From Nanobdellota archaeon (GTDB lineage: Archaea; Nanobdellota; Nanobdellia; Pacearchaeales; GW2011-AR1), in contig DUKY01000016.1 in assembly GCA_013329055.1 (NCBI GenBank), positions 16,851-80,850 of the forward strand: 64,000 nt of DNA. The letters run 5' to 3'. Each line of letters opens with the position of its first letter. Position 1 is the first letter of the stretch. Below, one piece after another: positions 51,466 through 59,694 of this stretch. The position numbers and the translations under genes are program-made. The notes beneath the pieces were generated by a model that ran no database searches, had not been told where the DNA came from, and saw only the letters and a program-made list of their open reading frames with translations.

Positions 51466-52746
51466 TTATCTAATCAATCTTTCTAGTTTTGTAACTCTCT
51501 CTAAAAGATCTTTTATTTCTTTTTTATTTTCTTCAAGAATAGTCTTACTGTCATTTGGAATTTTACTTTTTTCAATCCCAAAATATTTTTCAGTTTCCCG
51601 TCTAAGAATTCCCGCTTTATCCAATTTTTCCCATTTAAATTCCGGTTCATTTCTTCCAAAATGCCCGTAAGTTGCAGTCTTTTTGTAAATCGGTTTTTTT
51701 AAATCAAGTTCACGAATAATATCTGCAGGTTTAAGAGGGAAATATTTTCTAACTAATTCTTCAATTTTTTCTTCGGGAATTTTATTTGTTCCAAAACAAT
51801 TGAAAAAAATTGAAATCGGTTCAGCTAATCCTATAGCATATGAAATTTGAACTTCGCATTTATCCGCCAGACCTGAAGCTACGACATTTTTTGCAATATA
51901 TCTTGCTGCATACGCAGCACTTCTGTCAACTTTTGAGGGATCTTTCCCTGAAAAAGCACCTCCGCCATGTCGACCATAACCGCCATAAGTATCAACAATA
52001 ATTTTTCTTCCTGTTAATCCTGAATCTCCGACAGGTCCGCCAATAACAAATCTTCCTGTAGGATTTACATGGAAAATAGTTTTTTCGTCGAGTAAATTCC
52101 CGCAAACTGGTTTTATCACTTTTTCAATCATATCCCTTTTAATTTTTTCAAGAGAAACATTTTCATCATGTTGAGTTGATAAAACTACTGTGTGAATTTT
52201 TTTCGGAAAACCTTTTGAATATTCAATAGTAACTTGAGACTTTGCGTCAGGACCTAAATAAGAGATTTCCTTGCTACGCCTTAATTCAGTTCTTTTTTGC
52301 AATATTTTATGAGCTAAAATTATAGGTAACGGCATAAATTCCGGGGTTTCATTAGTTGCATAACCAAACATAAGTCCTTGGTCTCCGGCACCTTGTTCTT
52401 TATTTTCTGAAGAATCAACTCCCTGAGCAATATCCGGAGATTGCTTAGATAAAGCTACCTGAACTGCACAATATTTTCCGTCAAAACCATATTTTAGATT
52501 ATCATAACCTATTTCCTGAATTGTTTTTCTGGCAACAGCTTCGACATCTACATGAGCTTTGCTTGTGACTTCTCCGCCAATTAATATAAAACCAGTTTTT
52601 ACAAAACATTCTACAGCAACACGGCTATTTTCATCTTGTTCAAGAAAAGCATCAAGTAAAGCATCAGAAACCTGGTCGCAGAGTTTATCCGGATGACCTT
52701 CTGCAACAGATTCAGAAGTAAATAAATAATCTTTTTCCTCGTTCAT
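51466..52746 (-). CDS. metK: S-adenosylmethionine synthetase, bacterial type
   Basis: The 426-residue enzyme has [32 protein letters not shown] and [19 protein letters not shown], the methionine/ATP-binding signatures of MetK, which makes S-adenosylmethionine from methionine and ATP. This is the bacterial family, not the diverged archaeal MAT family, so an old transfer is likely. It has a charged helical C-terminal extension of about 30 residues ([20 protein letters not shown]). It is divergent from an HTH-CBS regulator with a short shared promoter region containing a palindrome, which suggests regulation by that protein. Confidence 0.95.
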   Translation of the reverse strand: MNEEKDYLFTSESVAEGHPDKLCDQVSDALLDAFLEQDENSRVAVECFVKTGFILIGGEVTSKAHVDVEAVARKTIQEIGYDNLKYGFDGKYCAVQVALSKQSPDIAQGVDSSENKEQGAGDQGLMFGYATNETPEFMPLPIILAHKILQKRTELRRSKEISYLGPDAKSQVTIEYSKGFPKKIHTVVLSTQHDENVSLEKIKRDMIEKVIKPVCGNLLDEKTIFHVNPTGRFVIGGPVGDSGLTGRKIIVDTYGGYGRHGGGAFSGKDPSKVDRSAAYAARYIAKNVVASGLADKCEVQISYAIGLAEPISIFFNCFGTNKIPEEKIEELVRKYFPLKPADIIRELDLKKPIYKKTATYGHFGRNEPEFKWEKLDKAGILRRETEKYFGIEKSKIPNDSKTILEENKKEIKDLLERVTKLERLIR

Positions 52747-52788
52747 GGGTAATTTAAAAAATAAAAGATTATAATATTTATTGAAAAA

Positions 52789-52808
52789 AATATTCCTTTA
52801 GGAATATT
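52789..52808. promoter_or_regulatory. Operator-like palindrome between metK and the HTH-CBS gene
   Basis: AATATTCC-ttta-GGAATATT is a perfect inverted repeat immediately before TTTATATAGG, the likely TATA box of the 52836 gene. Its position would block transcription of that gene and possibly of metK when bound. Confidence 0.6.
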
Positions 52809-52835
52809 TATATAGGGAATTAATTTCAAATAAAT

Positions 52836-53381
52836 ATGCTTCCTGAATTAAATTCTATCAAAAATAGAAGACAAATTTTAGGTATGAAACAAAAAGATTT
52901 AGCAATAGAAGCAAAAGTTTCTCAATCTATGATTGCAAAATTAGAGTCAGGCAAGCTTGAACCGTCTTATACTATTGTAAAAAGAATATTTTCAATACTT
53001 GAAAATTTAGAGCATAAAAAAGAAAAAACTTGCTTGGAGATTATGTCAAAGAATATGATTTGTCTAAAAAAAACAGATTCTATTGAATTAGCATCTAACG
53101 CAATGAGGAAACATTCAATATCACAAATTCCTATAATTGAAAATAAAAGAGTAATAGGAAGTATAAATGAATCATTGATATTAGAAAAAATTATTCAGGG
53201 GATAGATAAAAAAGAATTATTTAAAAAACAAATTCAAGAAATTATGAGGGAGCCTTTTCCAATATTAAATTCTAATACTCCATTAACTTTAGCTTTGCCA
53301 CTTTTAAAAACTTCAGAAGCAATCCTTATTTGTGAAAAAGATAAAATTTCCGGAATAATTACAAAGTCGAATATTCTTTAG
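52836..53381 (+). CDS. HTH-XRE transcription regulator with two CBS motifs
   Basis: The 181-residue protein has an XRE-type helix-turn-helix (about 5-60, RRQILGMKQKDLAIEAKVSQ and SMIAKLESGKLEPSY), then a CBS pair (about 65-181; ICLKKTDSIELASNAMRKHS, IPIIENKRVIGSINESLI, ISGIITKSNIL). This architecture is widespread in archaea. CBS pairs bind adenine-containing ligands such as ATP, AMP or S-adenosylmethionine. As the gene is divergent from metK, sensing of S-adenosylmethionine or a relative is an attractive inference. The TATA box is about 25 bases before the ATG. Confidence 0.88.
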   Translation: MLPELNSIKNRRQILGMKQKDLAIEAKVSQSMIAKLESGKLEPSYTIVKRIFSILENLEHKKEKTCLEIMSKNMICLKKTDSIELASNAMRKHSISQIPIIENKRVIGSINESLILEKIIQGIDKKELFKKQIQEIMREPFPILNSNTPLTLALPLLKTSEAILICEKDKISGIITKSNIL

Positions 53382-53393
53382 GAATTAATCTTC

Positions 53394-54393
53394 ATATGTC
53401 TACATCATTTAAAGAACTTTTCTTTGTTGTAGACATAAAAATTTAAAATCTAATTTGTTCTTCTTTAATTAAATCCAATAAGAATTTAACTAATGGTCTT
53501 AAATCCCCTTTTGTTTGTGCACTCTCCAGTGCTTCATAATAAATGTATTTCTTTTTGTTTGGAATATTGATCATTGGAAAATTATTCTTTCTTAAAATCA
53601 AATTTAGGATTAACCTTCCAACTCTCCCATTTCCATCCACAAAAGGATGAACTGTTTCAAATGCTGAATGGAAATATGCAGCGAGAATTAATGGATGTAG
53701 TTTTTTCTTGTTTTTTGTATACCAGGAGAGAAGTGATGCTATTTCTTTTGGAACTTCTGTTGATTTTGGGGGGAACCAATTTGTTCCTCTTATGTAAACT
53801 TGAAGAGTTCTGTATTTTCCTATTTGGTTTTTTAGTTCTGGTTTCAAAGTATTTTTAACCACTAATTTATGCAGTTTTAAGATTAGTTCTTTTGAAACAT
53901 CTTTTTTATTTTCAATTATAAAATCAAATGCTTCTTTATGGTTTGTTATTTCGTTTATTTCTCTTAAAGATTTTCTTGGAGTTATATTCTCAAATAAAAG
54001 CTGTGAGGTTTCTTGAAGTGTTAACGTATTTCCTTCAATATTTGTAGAATCATATGTAAAAAGAGATACAAATGCTTCATATCGATTATCTCTTGTTTCC
54101 TTTGGAAGCTTAAGGTACTCTTTTTTTATTTTATCAAGCTCTTTTAGTTCTTCTTCCTCTAAAAGAGTAGATAATAACATTAGTTCTTTGTCTGCTTTTT
54201 TTTCTTTTTTTGAAAGCTTATTTTTTTCAAGATCTACTCCTAGATAAATTCTGTTTTTTGTAACTTTATTATTTTTCCTAATTGATAAAACACGATAATA
54301 ATATTTTTTCCCTTTTTTCTCTTGTATTTCTGTATAAACCATATCTTCTATATGGCTACATCATTTAAAAAACTTTCTTTGTTGTAGACATAA
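53394..54393. repeat. 45-bp palindromic direct repeats on both sides of the Fic gene
   Basis: Copies at 53394-53438 and 54350-54393 differ by two bases and one indel. Each is itself an interrupted inverted repeat, ATG(T/G)CTACA...TGTAGACAT. One lies just after the Fic stop, the other just before its start. Related arms occur at 55028-55059 and 51442-51452. Confidence 0.88.
53443..54342 (-). CDS. Fic-family protein (AMP transferase-like)
   Basis: The 299-residue protein has the full Fic motif HPFVDGNGRVGRLIL (about 232-246) and an intact inhibitory helix motif STNIEGN (99-105), the (S/T)xxxE(G/N) of class II/III Fic proteins. It also has the flap-like TLQVYIRGTNWFPP. It would transfer AMP from ATP to a target hydroxyl group. 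The first 50 residues (RVLSIRKNNKVTKNRIYLG) are an extra beta-rich part. The gene sits between 45-bp repeats with inverted-repeat structure, so it is either an inserted cassette or under palindrome-binding control. Target unknown. Confidence 0.9.
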   Translation of the reverse strand: MVYTEIQEKKGKKYYYRVLSIRKNNKVTKNRIYLGVDLEKNKLSKKEKKADKELMLLSTLLEEEELKELDKIKKEYLKLPKETRDNRYEAFVSLFTYDSTNIEGNTLTLQETSQLLFENITPRKSLREINEITNHKEAFDFIIENKKDVSKELILKLHKLVVKNTLKPELKNQIGKYRTLQVYIRGTNWFPPKSTEVPKEIASLLSWYTKNKKKLHPLILAAYFHSAFETVHPFVDGNGRVGRLILNLILRKNNFPMINIPNKKKYIYYEALESAQTKGDLRPLVKFLLDLIKEEQIRF

Positions 54394-54423
54394 GGGTTTG
54401 ATTTTTTTATTCATTAAAACTTT

Positions 54424-54984
54424 TTATAGAATTTTTATATATCCCCTCTTAGGACGAATAAAGATATTTTCTCTATTCAAAAGTTCAAAAATATCTTCCA
54501 TTTCACTTTCAGAAATGGTTATATCCAACTTGGAATGAATTTTTATTTTTAATTCTTTTTCTTCAATAGCTTCATCATTGATTAAATTTTGTAAGAAATC
54601 TTTAACCATTTCAGCTTTTTTACGCTTAGGAGCTTTGAATTCTTTATGTTTTAGAGTTGTATCTTCTTCATTTAATTCTTTTATAAGGCTTATTGAATTA
54701 GCTTGGATTTTAAATTTAACCTCACCATTTTTTAAAGTTTTATCCTCTAAATAGATTCCTTCTACTTCAACTGCATTCCCTTTTTTAACAATTTTTGCAT
54801 CAACAATATCTTTTAAGATTTCAATTTTAATTTTATCTTTTGTTAATTCATCTTTTAATTGAATTATTAAATTTTCTTGGATATTTCCTTCTTTTTTAAT
54901 AAACTCATTTTTTCTTTCACTTATTATTCCTTCAAGAGAAATAAAATTATTCACTCCATCAAAATTTAACTCTGAAATTTTCAT
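54424..54984 (-). CDS. OB-fold-like and winged-helix-like protein
   Basis: From the ATG at 54984 (MKISELNFDGVNNFISLEGI) the protein has 186 residues; the track start is a TTG eight codons upstream. Residues about 10-105 alternate beta-strands (LIIQLKDELTKDKIKIEIL, KGNAVEVEGIYLED) in the manner of an OB fold. After a charged linker with KAPKRKKAEMVK, the last 70 residues read like a winged helix (ISESEMEDIFELLNRENIFI, RPKRGYIKIL). That order recalls RPA32-like single-strand DNA-binding proteins, but the similarity is not strong. Upstream at 55028 lies a palindrome related to those around the Fic gene. Confidence 0.45.
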   Translation of the reverse strand: MKISELNFDGVNNFISLEGIISERKNEFIKKEGNIQENLIIQLKDELTKDKIKIEILKDIVDAKIVKKGNAVEVEGIYLEDKTLKNGEVKFKIQANSISLIKELNEEDTTLKHKEFKAPKRKKAEMVKDFLQNLINDEAIEEKELKIKIHSKLDITISESEMEDIFELLNRENIFIRPKRGYIKIL

Positions 54985-55027
54985 TACTAAAAATGAACTA
55001 TTTAACAATTTTAAATATTTTCTTTTG

Positions 55028-55059
55028 GGTGTCTACATTTGATTATTTTTGTAGTCACC
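55028..55059. promoter_or_regulatory. Inverted repeat upstream of the OB/wH-like gene
   Basis: GGTGTCTACA and TGTAGTCACC pair with one mismatch around a 12-base loop, 44 bases before the ATG at 54984. It resembles the ATGTCTACA/TGTAGACAT arms next to the Fic gene and may be a shared operator. Confidence 0.5.
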
Positions 55060-55076
55060 TATTTAAAATTTTTTAG

Positions 55077-55657
55077 TTATTTTTTCTTGCAATGAGGGCA
55101 TCCATTATATTCTGAACTATATAACTTTTTGCAAAATCTGCACCTTGTTTGTTTTTCTGTTTCAATCGTTTCTTCAGAAGATTTGATTGGAAAAGTAGAT
55201 GCTGGTTCTCCCTTTATCATTGAGATAACATTTCCAATTATCATAAAAACTCCAAAGATAATAAAACCAATGCCAATCATTTGACCGGTTGAATCGCTTA
55301 ATGTAGCTTCTTTATTAATAAAACCTAATATTGGGAAAAATACAAAACATATTCCGATTATAAATCCAATAATGATTCCAGATTTTACCATTTTTTTATT
55401 CTTTACAGAAGTTGTTGAACTTTTTAAAGATTGTTTTTGTTCTGTTTCTTTTATTGATGATACCCAGAAAATGCATATAATTGAAGCAATCCATGCGACT
55501 ATTGGTGAAAGGAGAACAAAAAGGGCAAATGCATTTACTATGAACAGGATAAGAATTGTTTTTTCTTTGCAGCTAATAAACCTGCAATAATTACCAGAAT
55601 CAGTGTGATAATATTTACTGTCCACTTGATTAGTTCGCTTGTTGCTTGAATATCCAT
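55077..55657 (-). pseudogene. Membrane protein with C-terminal zinc ribbon, apparent N-terminal frameshift
   Basis: The main frame encodes three to four membrane helices and a zinc ribbon CRFCKKLYSS-x-CPHCKKK at the end. Its track start (GTG at 55625, MDSKYYHTDSGNY) is not hydrophobic. In the neighbouring frame, an ATG at 55657 with GAGGG upstream gives MDIQATSELIKWTVNIITLI and LVIIAGLLAAKKK, a good first helix. That frame closes soon after, and changing frame at the run of six T (plus strand, about 55559-55564) would join both parts. This is either a real frameshift, a sequencing error, or an alternative start. Function unknown. Confidence 0.55.
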
Positions 55658-55774
55658 ATTTCCCTCAATTAAGAAATGTTATGAAGATTTATATAGGATT
55701 TGGTTGATGGAGTTAAAACCTTACTATTTGGGCAGGAAAGAATATAATTTATATCGAGGGATTAATTTATTTTT

Positions 55775-55827
55775 ATAACCTTTTTGGCACGAATATATTG
55801 AGAAAATATAACCTTTTTGGCACGAAT
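55775..55827. repeat. 33-bp-period repeat in a gene-free gap
   Basis: ATAACCTTTTTGGCACGAAT is present at 55775-55794 and 55808-55827. The gap 55658-55977 has no gene; it also holds the hairpin TTAATATCTT...AAGATATTAA (55898-55927) and a short copy of the tRNA-Asp 3' end (55932-55944). Confidence 0.75.
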
Positions 55828-55931
55828 TAATTCCATTCTTAGTTGCTAATTTTAGATTAAATGGAGGTTTAATTTGAGGTCCGGAAATGAAAATAAGTTA
55901 ATATCTTCCTTTTCAGTAAGATATTAAAAAT

Positions 55932-57101
55932 ATACGCCTCAGCCTACTCGCAATCTCGCACGAAATTTTAGTTGAATTTACGTGAATTTTTTTATCTTTT
56001 TTATTTTGTTTAAAGCACTTTCTAAACTTCCATGCAGTTGATTTATTAAACAGTTATAAATTTCTTCAAAATTTGAATCTTTTTTGAGACCTAATAATTT
56101 TACTACATTTTCAAATTTCTTTCCTCCTCCTGAATGGGTTGCCCATATTCTTAAGTCATATAAGTAGAAAAAAGATGCAATTATATTTGAATCATCAGAA
56201 AGAATTTCTTTAAATAAAATTTCTAATTTTTTAATATCCCCCAAATCTGTATTAACTTTGATTTGTTTAGAGATTAAATAGGAGGTAAGTTCATCTCTAT
56301 TTATAGTTTCAATTAATTTTTCATTAAGATCACTGATTATTCTTTTAAAATCATCTTCATTATTAAATGTTATCCGTTTATAAGCAGAACAAATTTCTAA
56401 TAATCTATCGAGTGGGATTATATCTGAATTAAATATTTTAAAATTAAATCTCTTCTGAGATTCTTCATTTATCTTATTTAATAACAAGAATAATTCAACC
56501 TCCAAAATATTATCTGTAAACTCTGCATCCAATTGTCCCTGCTTAAATTCTGATTCAATGTTATTATCTGAACTTATATTATAGGGTTTTAATATCCCTT
56601 TTATCTTAGGGGTTAATCTGTTTATATCCCCCAACCAAAATATCAAATGACCTTGGGGATTTATACCAAATGGAATAGAATTATCTTCAAAGACTAAAGC
56701 CCCATAGGTTTCACTTACAAAAGTGCAATTATAATCTGGGTTATATATAAAAGGAAGAAGAACTTCTTTTTCAAAATATACTGGGGTTAAAAAATTATCC
56801 TTTTGAGGGGAATAATCTTCTGAAGGGTCATAAATGAATTCCGAGGGCATTAGATCTAGATGAAATACAATAATTTTAAGGATTTCTATTATAAATATCT
56901 ATTGAGATTATCATTTCTACCACGAAGTTGCTCGGAATTGAACAGAACATATTAGGAATCTAGTCCTATGTCCCCAGAATGAAGAATTTTAAGGGAATTT
57001 CACATAGTTCAATTCCCTAAAGATGCCTCAGCCGGGTGCTAAAAAATTTGAAAAATTTTTGGCAACACAAAATGCGAAGCATTTTGTCGTAATTGAACCC
57101 G
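55932..57101 (-). repeat. Partial copies of the tRNA-Asp 3' end on both sides of a gene
   Basis: ATACGCCTCAGCC at 55932-55944 equals the tRNA-Asp 3' boundary at 57163-57175. GCCTCAGCCGGG at 57025-57036 and AATTGAACCCG at 57091-57101 together rebuild the acceptor and T-arm. They are split by 54 bases that include the palindrome ACAAAATGC-gaa-GCATTTTGT (57067-57087). The 290-residue ORF lies between the first and second copies. Confidence 0.7.
55978..56850 (-). CDS. Conserved-looking hypothetical protein with HEPN-like candidate motif
   Basis: The 290-residue protein is of unknown function. The N-terminal half is beta-rich with FVSETYGALVFEDNSIPFGI and GHLIFWLGDINRLTP, a pattern that I recall from uncharacterised bacterial proteins but cannot name. 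The second half is helical and contains YLYDLRIWATHSGGGKKFEN. RIWATH fits Rx4H of HEPN ribonucleases, although this short motif could occur by chance. The gene is flanked by partial tRNA-Asp copies, which suggests arrival by integration. A defence or toxin role is possible but unproven. Confidence 0.55.
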   Translation of the reverse strand: MPSEFIYDPSEDYSPQKDNFLTPVYFEKEVLLPFIYNPDYNCTFVSETYGALVFEDNSIPFGINPQGHLIFWLGDINRLTPKIKGILKPYNISSDNNIESEFKQGQLDAEFTDNILEVELFLLLNKINEESQKRFNFKIFNSDIIPLDRLLEICSAYKRITFNNEDDFKRIISDLNEKLIETINRDELTSYLISKQIKVNTDLGDIKKLEILFKEILSDDSNIIASFFYLYDLRIWATHSGGGKKFENVVKLLGLKKDSNFEEIYNCLINQLHGSLESALNKIKKIKKFT

Positions 57102-57165
57102 TAGCAGACTAAAATTCCAACTGGAATTTAATTCATATTGCTAAACGCAATATGAAAAGAAAATA
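56851..57165. repeat. Gene-free gap of short hairpins beside tRNA-Asp
   Basis: In order: GGGAATT...AATTCCC (about 56993-57017), the split tRNA copy with its palindrome, AAATTCC-aact-GGAATTT (about 57112-57129) and CATATTG-ctaaacg-CAATATG (about 57134-57154). No ORF of note is present. Confidence 0.75.
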
Positions 57166-57237
57166 CGCCTCAGCCGGGAATTGAACCCGGGTCTCCTGCG
57201 CGACAGGCAAGTGTCTTAGCCATTGGACAACTGAGGC
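57166..57237 (-). tRNA. tRNA-Asp (anticodon GTC)
   Basis: The minus strand folds as a full cloverleaf. Acceptor GCCTCAG/CTGAGGC, anticodon stem CTTGC/GCAGG with loop CTGTCGC (anticodon GTC after U33), and T-arm CCGGG-TTCAATT-CCCGG are perfect or near-perfect. The D-arm is short (GTC/GAC) and the discriminator is G. CCA is not encoded. This is the only tRNA seen in the window. Confidence 0.95.
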
Positions 57238-57279
57238 AATACAATTTTAATAACAATTTGATTTTTAAAACTTTTTCTT

Positions 57280-57810
57280 TTAAGAAACTTGATATTGTCT
57301 TTGAATTTCTTTAAATATCCTTTCAGAAAAAGTATCATGTGTTCTGGGATTATCAACGTCAAATAATGTATTAGCTAAAACTAGAAAATTACTATTATCT
57401 TCTAATGTTTTATAAGTATGCAATATAAATGGAGGAATATAAATTCCTTTTTGAGAATCTAATATTAAATTTTTTGTACCTCCATAAATATCTTCAAGTG
57501 TTAATTTAACTGATCCTGCTAATAAAAAAAATAATTCTTTTCTAACCTTATGAAATTCTCTGCCCCCCTCACTTTCCTTCTTTAAATTTGTTACAGAATA
57601 AGCTCTTATTCCTCTAATATCCAGTGGGATTTTATCTAATTCATTTTGATTATATTGTAAATATTTTAAAACATCTTGATTTGAAAGTGCAAATAGCACC
57701 CTTAATTCAGCATTTGACTTGGTTTTCCAAGGACCTTTTTGTTGAAATACCACTATTTCTTCTATCGTGGAGAATTTATTTTTTGAATTAACAGATTCTT
57801 TATCTTTCAT
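57280..57810 (-). CDS. WxcM/FdtA-like cupin, dTDP-sugar isomerase-like
   Basis: The 176-residue protein has a single cupin domain with RGIRAYSVTN, the conserved REFHKVRKELFFLLAGSVKL, GIYIPPFILHTYKTLEDNSN, and FLVLANTLFDVDNPRTHDTF. This matches WxcM-like/FdtA dTDP-4-keto-sugar isomerases, usually about 140 residues long. Here about 30 extra N-terminal residues are present. It would work in synthesis of modified sugars for surface glycans, in line with the RmlA-like gene at 19366 and many glycosylation sequons in the surface proteins. The substrate cannot be deduced. Confidence 0.65.
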   Translation of the reverse strand: MKDKESVNSKNKFSTIEEIVVFQQKGPWKTKSNAELRVLFALSNQDVLKYLQYNQNELDKIPLDIRGIRAYSVTNLKKESEGGREFHKVRKELFFLLAGSVKLTLEDIYGGTKNLILDSQKGIYIPPFILHTYKTLEDNSNFLVLANTLFDVDNPRTHDTFSERIFKEIQRQYQVS

Positions 57811-57893
57811 ATTAAATCAAATTAATTCTCTATTTATTAAATTTCCTTTATTATTTTGATTAGATTTATAAAATAATATTCTTTAAAATATCT

Positions 57894-58487
57894 ATGAAAA
57901 AAGAATTAAAGATAGTAATAGGATTAACATTCTTAGCTTTAATAGGTTTTTTAATAAAAGCACTTCTTGCAAAAAATTTTGAATTTATCGGTTACTGGAT
58001 TGTCTTAGTCGGATTATTCTTGCTAGTCATACTTTTAGATAAAGAATTTAATTTTCCAATCTGGGGAATAATCTTCTTCTCAATCTGGTCAATATCTCAC
58101 ATGGCAGGAGGATTAATCATGATTGGAAAAACCAGATTATACGACTTAATTTTAATAGATATCATCGGAGACCCGTTCTTCATACTAAAATATGATCAAT
58201 TAATTCACGCATATTGTTATTTTGCAATTTCTATCTTAGTTTATTTTGTACTAAAGAGATATATAAAGAAAGATGGTAAAGTATTATTAACAATTACAAT
58301 CTTATCCGCATTAGGAATCGGATTATTAAATGAAGTAGTAGAATTTGGAATGGTCGTTTTTGCAGACGCTGCCGATGCAGTCGGGGGATATTATAATACA
58401 GCTTTAGATTTAGTATTCAATCTAATCGGTTCAATTATAGGACCGCTTTTTGCAAGGAAATTTTTAAACAATAAAGAAATTTCCTAA
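57894..58487 (+). CDS. DUF2238/YjdF-like membrane protein
   Basis: The 197-residue protein has about six membrane helices. Conserved polar residues in the membrane are SHMAGGLIMIG, DPFFILKYDQLIHAYCYFAI, LLNEVVEFGMVVF and GGYYNTALDLVFNLIGSIIG. The order H-x-GG, YDxxxH, E-x-x-E, YNTxxDLxFN is that of the DUF2238 (YjdF) family, whose function is unknown. A TATA-like TTTATAAAA lies about 28 bases before the ATG. Its last codons (GAAATTTCCTAA) are partly copied after a hairpin downstream. Confidence 0.65.
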   Translation: MKKELKIVIGLTFLALIGFLIKALLAKNFEFIGYWIVLVGLFLLVILLDKEFNFPIWGIIFFSIWSISHMAGGLIMIGKTRLYDLILIDIIGDPFFILKYDQLIHAYCYFAISILVYFVLKRYIKKDGKVLLTITILSALGIGLLNEVVEFGMVVFADAADAVGGYYNTALDLVFNLIGSIIGPLFARKFLNNKEIS

Positions 58488-58606
58488 AATTCCAATCCCC
58501 GTAAGCTGAAGGAGGATTATGGAATTTTCAAGACGGAAATTTCTAATTACATTTTGGGACGCAGCAGAGTTGCAGGATATTGACCCAAAATGTAATCGAA
58601 ATAACT
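58488..58606 (+). repeat. Hairpins and a gene-end copy before kae1
   Basis: AAATTCC...GGAATTT is followed by GGAAATTTCTAA, a near copy of the upstream gene end GAAATTTCCTAA. TACATTTTGGG...CCCAAAATGTA has 11-bp arms, closed outside by GAAATTTC/CGAAAT-like sequence. The arrangement gene end, hairpin, gene-end copy, hairpin is as elsewhere in the window. Confidence 0.7.
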
Positions 58607-58616
58607 TTTAAATAAC
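58606..58616 (+). promoter_or_regulatory. TATA box of kae1
   Basis: CTTTTAAATAA is centred about 25 bases before the ATG at 58636, indicating a leaderless transcript. Confidence 0.5.
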
Positions 58617-58635
58617 ATAAAAAACTTAATTCTTT

Positions 58636-59619
58636 ATGTCAACAATTTTAGGGATAGAATCAACAGCACATACTTTTGGCGTTGGAATTGTGAAAAACGG
58701 AAAAGTTTTATACAATATAAAAAAAACTTATACTACAGATAAAGGCGGAATTATCCCAATAGAAGCAGCAAAACATCATTATGACAATAAAAACGAACTT
58801 TATTTTGAAGCACTTGACAGTGCAAAAATTTCAGAAGATAAAATCGACGCAATTGCATTTTCTCAAGGACCAGGTTTAGCACCTTGTTTATTGCAAGGTT
58901 TGAAATTTGCAAAAGAACTCTCAAAAAAATTAAACAAGCCATTAGTACCTGTAAATCATTGTGTAGCCCATCTTGAAATAGGAAAAATTACAGGGGCAAA
59001 AGATCCGGTAATGTTATACACAAGCGGGGCGAATACTCAAATAATCGCATATGAAGCAAAAAAATATCGAATTTTTGGGGAAACCCTTGATATTGGGGTA
59101 GGAAACTTCATTGATAACTTCGCACGATACGCTGATATCGGCTTTCCCGGGGGTCCGACAATACAAAAATTAGCAAAAGAAGGAAAAGAATACATTGAAT
59201 TACCTTACACCGTCAAAGGAATGGACATCGCCTTATCGGGAATATTAACAAACTTAAAACAAAAATTAGACAAGGGTGCATCAATTAACGACTTAGCTTA
59301 TTCAATGCAAGAAACAGTTTTTGCGATGTTGGTTGAAACAGCTGAAAGAGCATTAGCTCATACAAAAAAAACAGAACTCCTTTTAGGAGGAGGAGTAGCA
59401 TGCAATTCACGTCTTCAAGAGATGTGCAAGATAATGTGCAAAGAACGAGGAGCTAAATTCTTTTGCCCTCCAGCAAATTTATTAACAGATAACGGAGCAA
59501 TGATTGCTTATCTTGGAGAAATTATGTTTAAATCCGGAATTAAAGAAAAAGATTTGAATAAAGTTGACATTTTACCACGACAAAGAACAGATGAAGTTAA
59601 TGTTTCATGGAGGAAATAA
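58636..59619 (+). CDS. kae1: KEOPS subunit Kae1 (tRNA t6A synthesis)
   Basis: The 327-residue protein is a complete Kae1/TsaD: ILGIESTAHTFGVGIV, FSQGPGLAPCLLQGL, the metal-binding NHCVAHLE (HxxxH), TSGANTQIIAY, GNFIDNFARY, GFPGGPTIQKLA, LLGGGVACNSRLQEM and LTDNGAMIAYLG. With Bud32, Cgi121 and Pcc1 it transfers threonylcarbamoyl to A37 of tRNAs reading ANN codons. Archaeal-type features (NFARYADIG instead of the bacterial DAFDKVA-type stretch) support archaeal origin. No fused Bud32 kinase follows, so Bud32 must be encoded elsewhere. Confidence 0.96.
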   Translation: MSTILGIESTAHTFGVGIVKNGKVLYNIKKTYTTDKGGIIPIEAAKHHYDNKNELYFEALDSAKISEDKIDAIAFSQGPGLAPCLLQGLKFAKELSKKLNKPLVPVNHCVAHLEIGKITGAKDPVMLYTSGANTQIIAYEAKKYRIFGETLDIGVGNFIDNFARYADIGFPGGPTIQKLAKEGKEYIELPYTVKGMDIALSGILTNLKQKLDKGASINDLAYSMQETVFAMLVETAERALAHTKKTELLLGGGVACNSRLQEMCKIMCKERGAKFFCPPANLLTDNGAMIAYLGEIMFKSGIKEKDLNKVDILPRQRTDEVNVSWRK

Positions 59620-59653
59620 AAATGGATAATGAAGAGGAATATTCCTAAAAATT

Positions 59654-59692
59654 CTCCTTCAATTCCCCCCTTTTCTAAGAGTTTAAAATTAG
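59654..59692 (+). repeat. Left imperfect direct repeat of the restriction-modification island
   Basis: CTCCTTCAATTCCCCCCTTT plus TCTAAGAGTTTAAAATTAG matches 63937-63976 with five mismatches and one gap over 40 positions. It begins 34 bases after the kae1 stop. Confidence 0.7.
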
Positions 59693-59694
59693 GC

